Source: Branchiostoma belcheri (lineage: Eukaryota > Chordata > Leptocardii > Amphioxiformes > Branchiostomatidae). From it: a stretch of DNA of 64,000 nt. Where the stretch lies: assembly GCF_001625305.1 (NCBI RefSeq), contig NW_017802991.1, positions 484,318 to 548,317 of the forward strand. Direction: 5' to 3'. This document shows, in pieces, positions 51,001 through 54,000 of the stretch. Numbering within the stretch: the stretch's first letter is position 1; every line of letters begins with the position of its first letter. The notes beneath the pieces were generated by a model, which did no database searches, had not been told where the DNA came from, and worked only from the letters and a program-made list of their open reading frames with translations. The position numbers were made by a program, and so were the translations under genes.

Positions 51001-54000
51001 CAAATATACTCAATCTTTTAACACCTCTATTCTTCTCATCATATAACCATAGTATGGTACTAACTTGTGTTTACTAAGACTTTTCAGGCCACACCAATTT
51101 AATTTGTTGGTTCTCGGATTCGCCTCTTCATTTTTTTCTGATTTGCAAAAAAAAAAAAAGATTCTGGTTCTGAATCAACTCAAAAATGCTCATATTTTGC
51201 CCCCAACAGTTGTGGAAAGTCCTTTTCTTCCTAGCTGTTGCAGTGTTTCCATCTATCAATGCAGTGGTTTGATTAAAAGTTCAAAATTCATTGTTTAAAT
51301 ATTAACACAACCTTTTGTGTTGACTTCATGGCTCCTATCATAGCATTTGGGGCTATAATAGGATGCCTAAACCTGTTTTTATTTTTATTTTTTTTCGCCC
51401 TGTCGCTTCATGCTTTTTCTGACAAAATCCGAGAACCAACAAATTAAATTGGCGTGGCCTCATGTACCAAAAAAAATCTGTTTTGATTCACACAATCATA
51501 AGCTTGAGGAAATTACATGTAGTTCATAGTTTATCAGACTTAGGCCACATCAATTTTGAATTAATTAATTGGTTCTCGAATTCACATGCTTCATTTTTTA
51601 CTGATCACGTTGCAAAAATTGAGAATCTTCTCAATCAACTCCAAAATACTCGTATTGTGGTTCAAACAGTTGAAGAAAGCTCTTTGCCTTCCTAGTTGTT
51701 ACAACAGTATTTCCATCTATCAATGCAGTGGTTTGATTTGAAGTTCAAAATTCATTGTTTGAATTACAAACCAGCATGGTATGTTGATTTCATGGCTCCT
51801 ATCTTGAAATAAGCATTTTGGGCTATTATAGGATGCCTAGGCCTGTTTTTTCTCCCTGTCGCTTCATGTTTTTTCTGAATCTGAAAACCAACAAATCAAA
51901 TTGGTGGCGCCTAAACTTCAGGAAATGTAGGGGTTTTTTTTTAAGTTAAATTTCTTTATTGCACTAATTCAAATGTACATCAGCAGGGGGAGAATAACTA
52001 CTACCCCCTGAATTGAGTACCATTTGTCACATAAAAAATTGAGACAATTCATGAACATCTAAATGAGGTATATTTATACAAATCAAAACATATACAAAGT
52101 AATTAATAGTTTATTAGGCATTATAAGTGTGTACATCCCACCTGTACATCCCACCTGTTCCTGTCTCTCACCTGACTCACCTGTCTCTCAGCACGCCTGC
52201 TCCGCTCCACGGGAGTGGGACGGCTGCTCGTAGTCATACAGGAGGGACACCGCCTGCAACCCTGCAACTCTAATGGTACAGTCCACGCTTTTCCTCAGTC
52301 TGTACGTAACTGCACCAAGTAACCGTATGGCTGGGTCGAAACATGTCAATAGTGATGATCCAAATTAAACAATTATTGCAAAGCAAATGCATAATGTTTA
52401 AATTCTCATTTTCTAGCTTACGAAACTACACCGTCACTGTCTAACCTTCACCAACGTACAGCTCTGTTTATTCTTACTAAAACACATTCATATGTAATGT
52501 ACGGTGAGCAGCCACAACAGTTCTGTCCTGCTACAAAATGTACATTGTAACCCAACACCACAGGGTGTCAGCTACAGCACCAGTTACCATGGTGACAGAC
52601 ATCTGGTCTATGTCATTTTTCTTTCTTTGTTTGGAAAAGAAGAAGAGGAAAAAACTGAGCAAAAACAATGATGTGTGTTCCTTTTTTGAAGGTATCAAAA
52701 AATCGTACACATGCCACTAAAAAAACAGAAAACAATTATTATGGACAAAAAGTCTTTTTTTCTTTTGGTAGACAAAAAAATTTCCTCAGATATGTGGGAT
52801 GTTTGACATTCTGAGACCCAGCCATTGGTTATGAGTTTTTGGCAACTGCTCTGGGGCGGAGCAGCTTGCAGCTTGCGCCATGATGACTGCTAAATGATTC
52901 TGCCCGCAGCTCGTTCGTTGCGGTCCACAGGGATGGGCAGACTCCTGGTGGTCATGCAGGAGGGGTACGATTTACAGCCGTCAGATATCAACGGTACCTG
53001 CGTTGGTTTTGTTTGATTTTGTTTGTTTGATTTTGTTTGTCTTTGATGATTTTGTTTCTCTGAAATCCCTCCATTTATACTACAGTCTCACCTGTACAAG
53101 TTAAAACTTTTGGTCCAACACAATAAATTCTCTCACCTAGAGCTTTCGACCAGTCACTCCGGTCTTCCTCAGTAGACTGACCCAGTGAAGCTTGTCACAT
53201 GTCTTCTTTGAAGTGTGACGTCAACACTGGGTCAGTCTACGAGGAAGACCAGAGTGACTGGTCGAAAGCTCTAGGCTGGAGAATTTTTTGTGTTGAACCA
53301 AAAGTTTTAACTTTAAACATGTAACTACCAACACAGATGAACTTTCATGATAGTCTCACCTATTGTGAACATTATGTTTATCACATTGTTGATGTATCTG
53401 AAAGAACAAAATTTCTTCAATTCTGTAAAAAATACTTGAATTTGCTCAAATCTGAAATGAAAAATTCACATTATGCAAGAAATTAGTAACATTGTACATG
53501 TATACTGTGGGGACATTGGGACTTCTTTTTGCTTTTTATTTACAGAAAGACTTTGTCATTGTTTTTTCATGTTCATGATTGTGTTCTCTTTGTTTCCAGA
53601 GTACTGTTGTTGTTTTTTTCAATTCCATTTTCTCGATATTTTGAGTTAAAGAAGATGGCTATCAGTGAAAAAGCTCAATCTCGAATGGGGAAAATAGACT
53701 GAAGTACTTTTAAATTGATAATACTGAGTGCAGCATGTGTTGAATCAACACATTGCAAGCTACATTGCATGCCATATTTTGATTATCACAAATGTGCCAA
53801 GCCTAAAGAGCAAACTTGAAAGACCTTGCACAATAGCACATTTTGCAGAACGTACCGCGCCTGTACAAAACCCGTAATGGATTCTTCAAAGCACTTTGCC
53901 AGAACATCTCATTTAAGGTCATATTCGCACATTTAAAGATGACATTCCGTCTAACATCTGTGTCCATATTAAATATCACCAGAGTCCATAATATCGCCAC

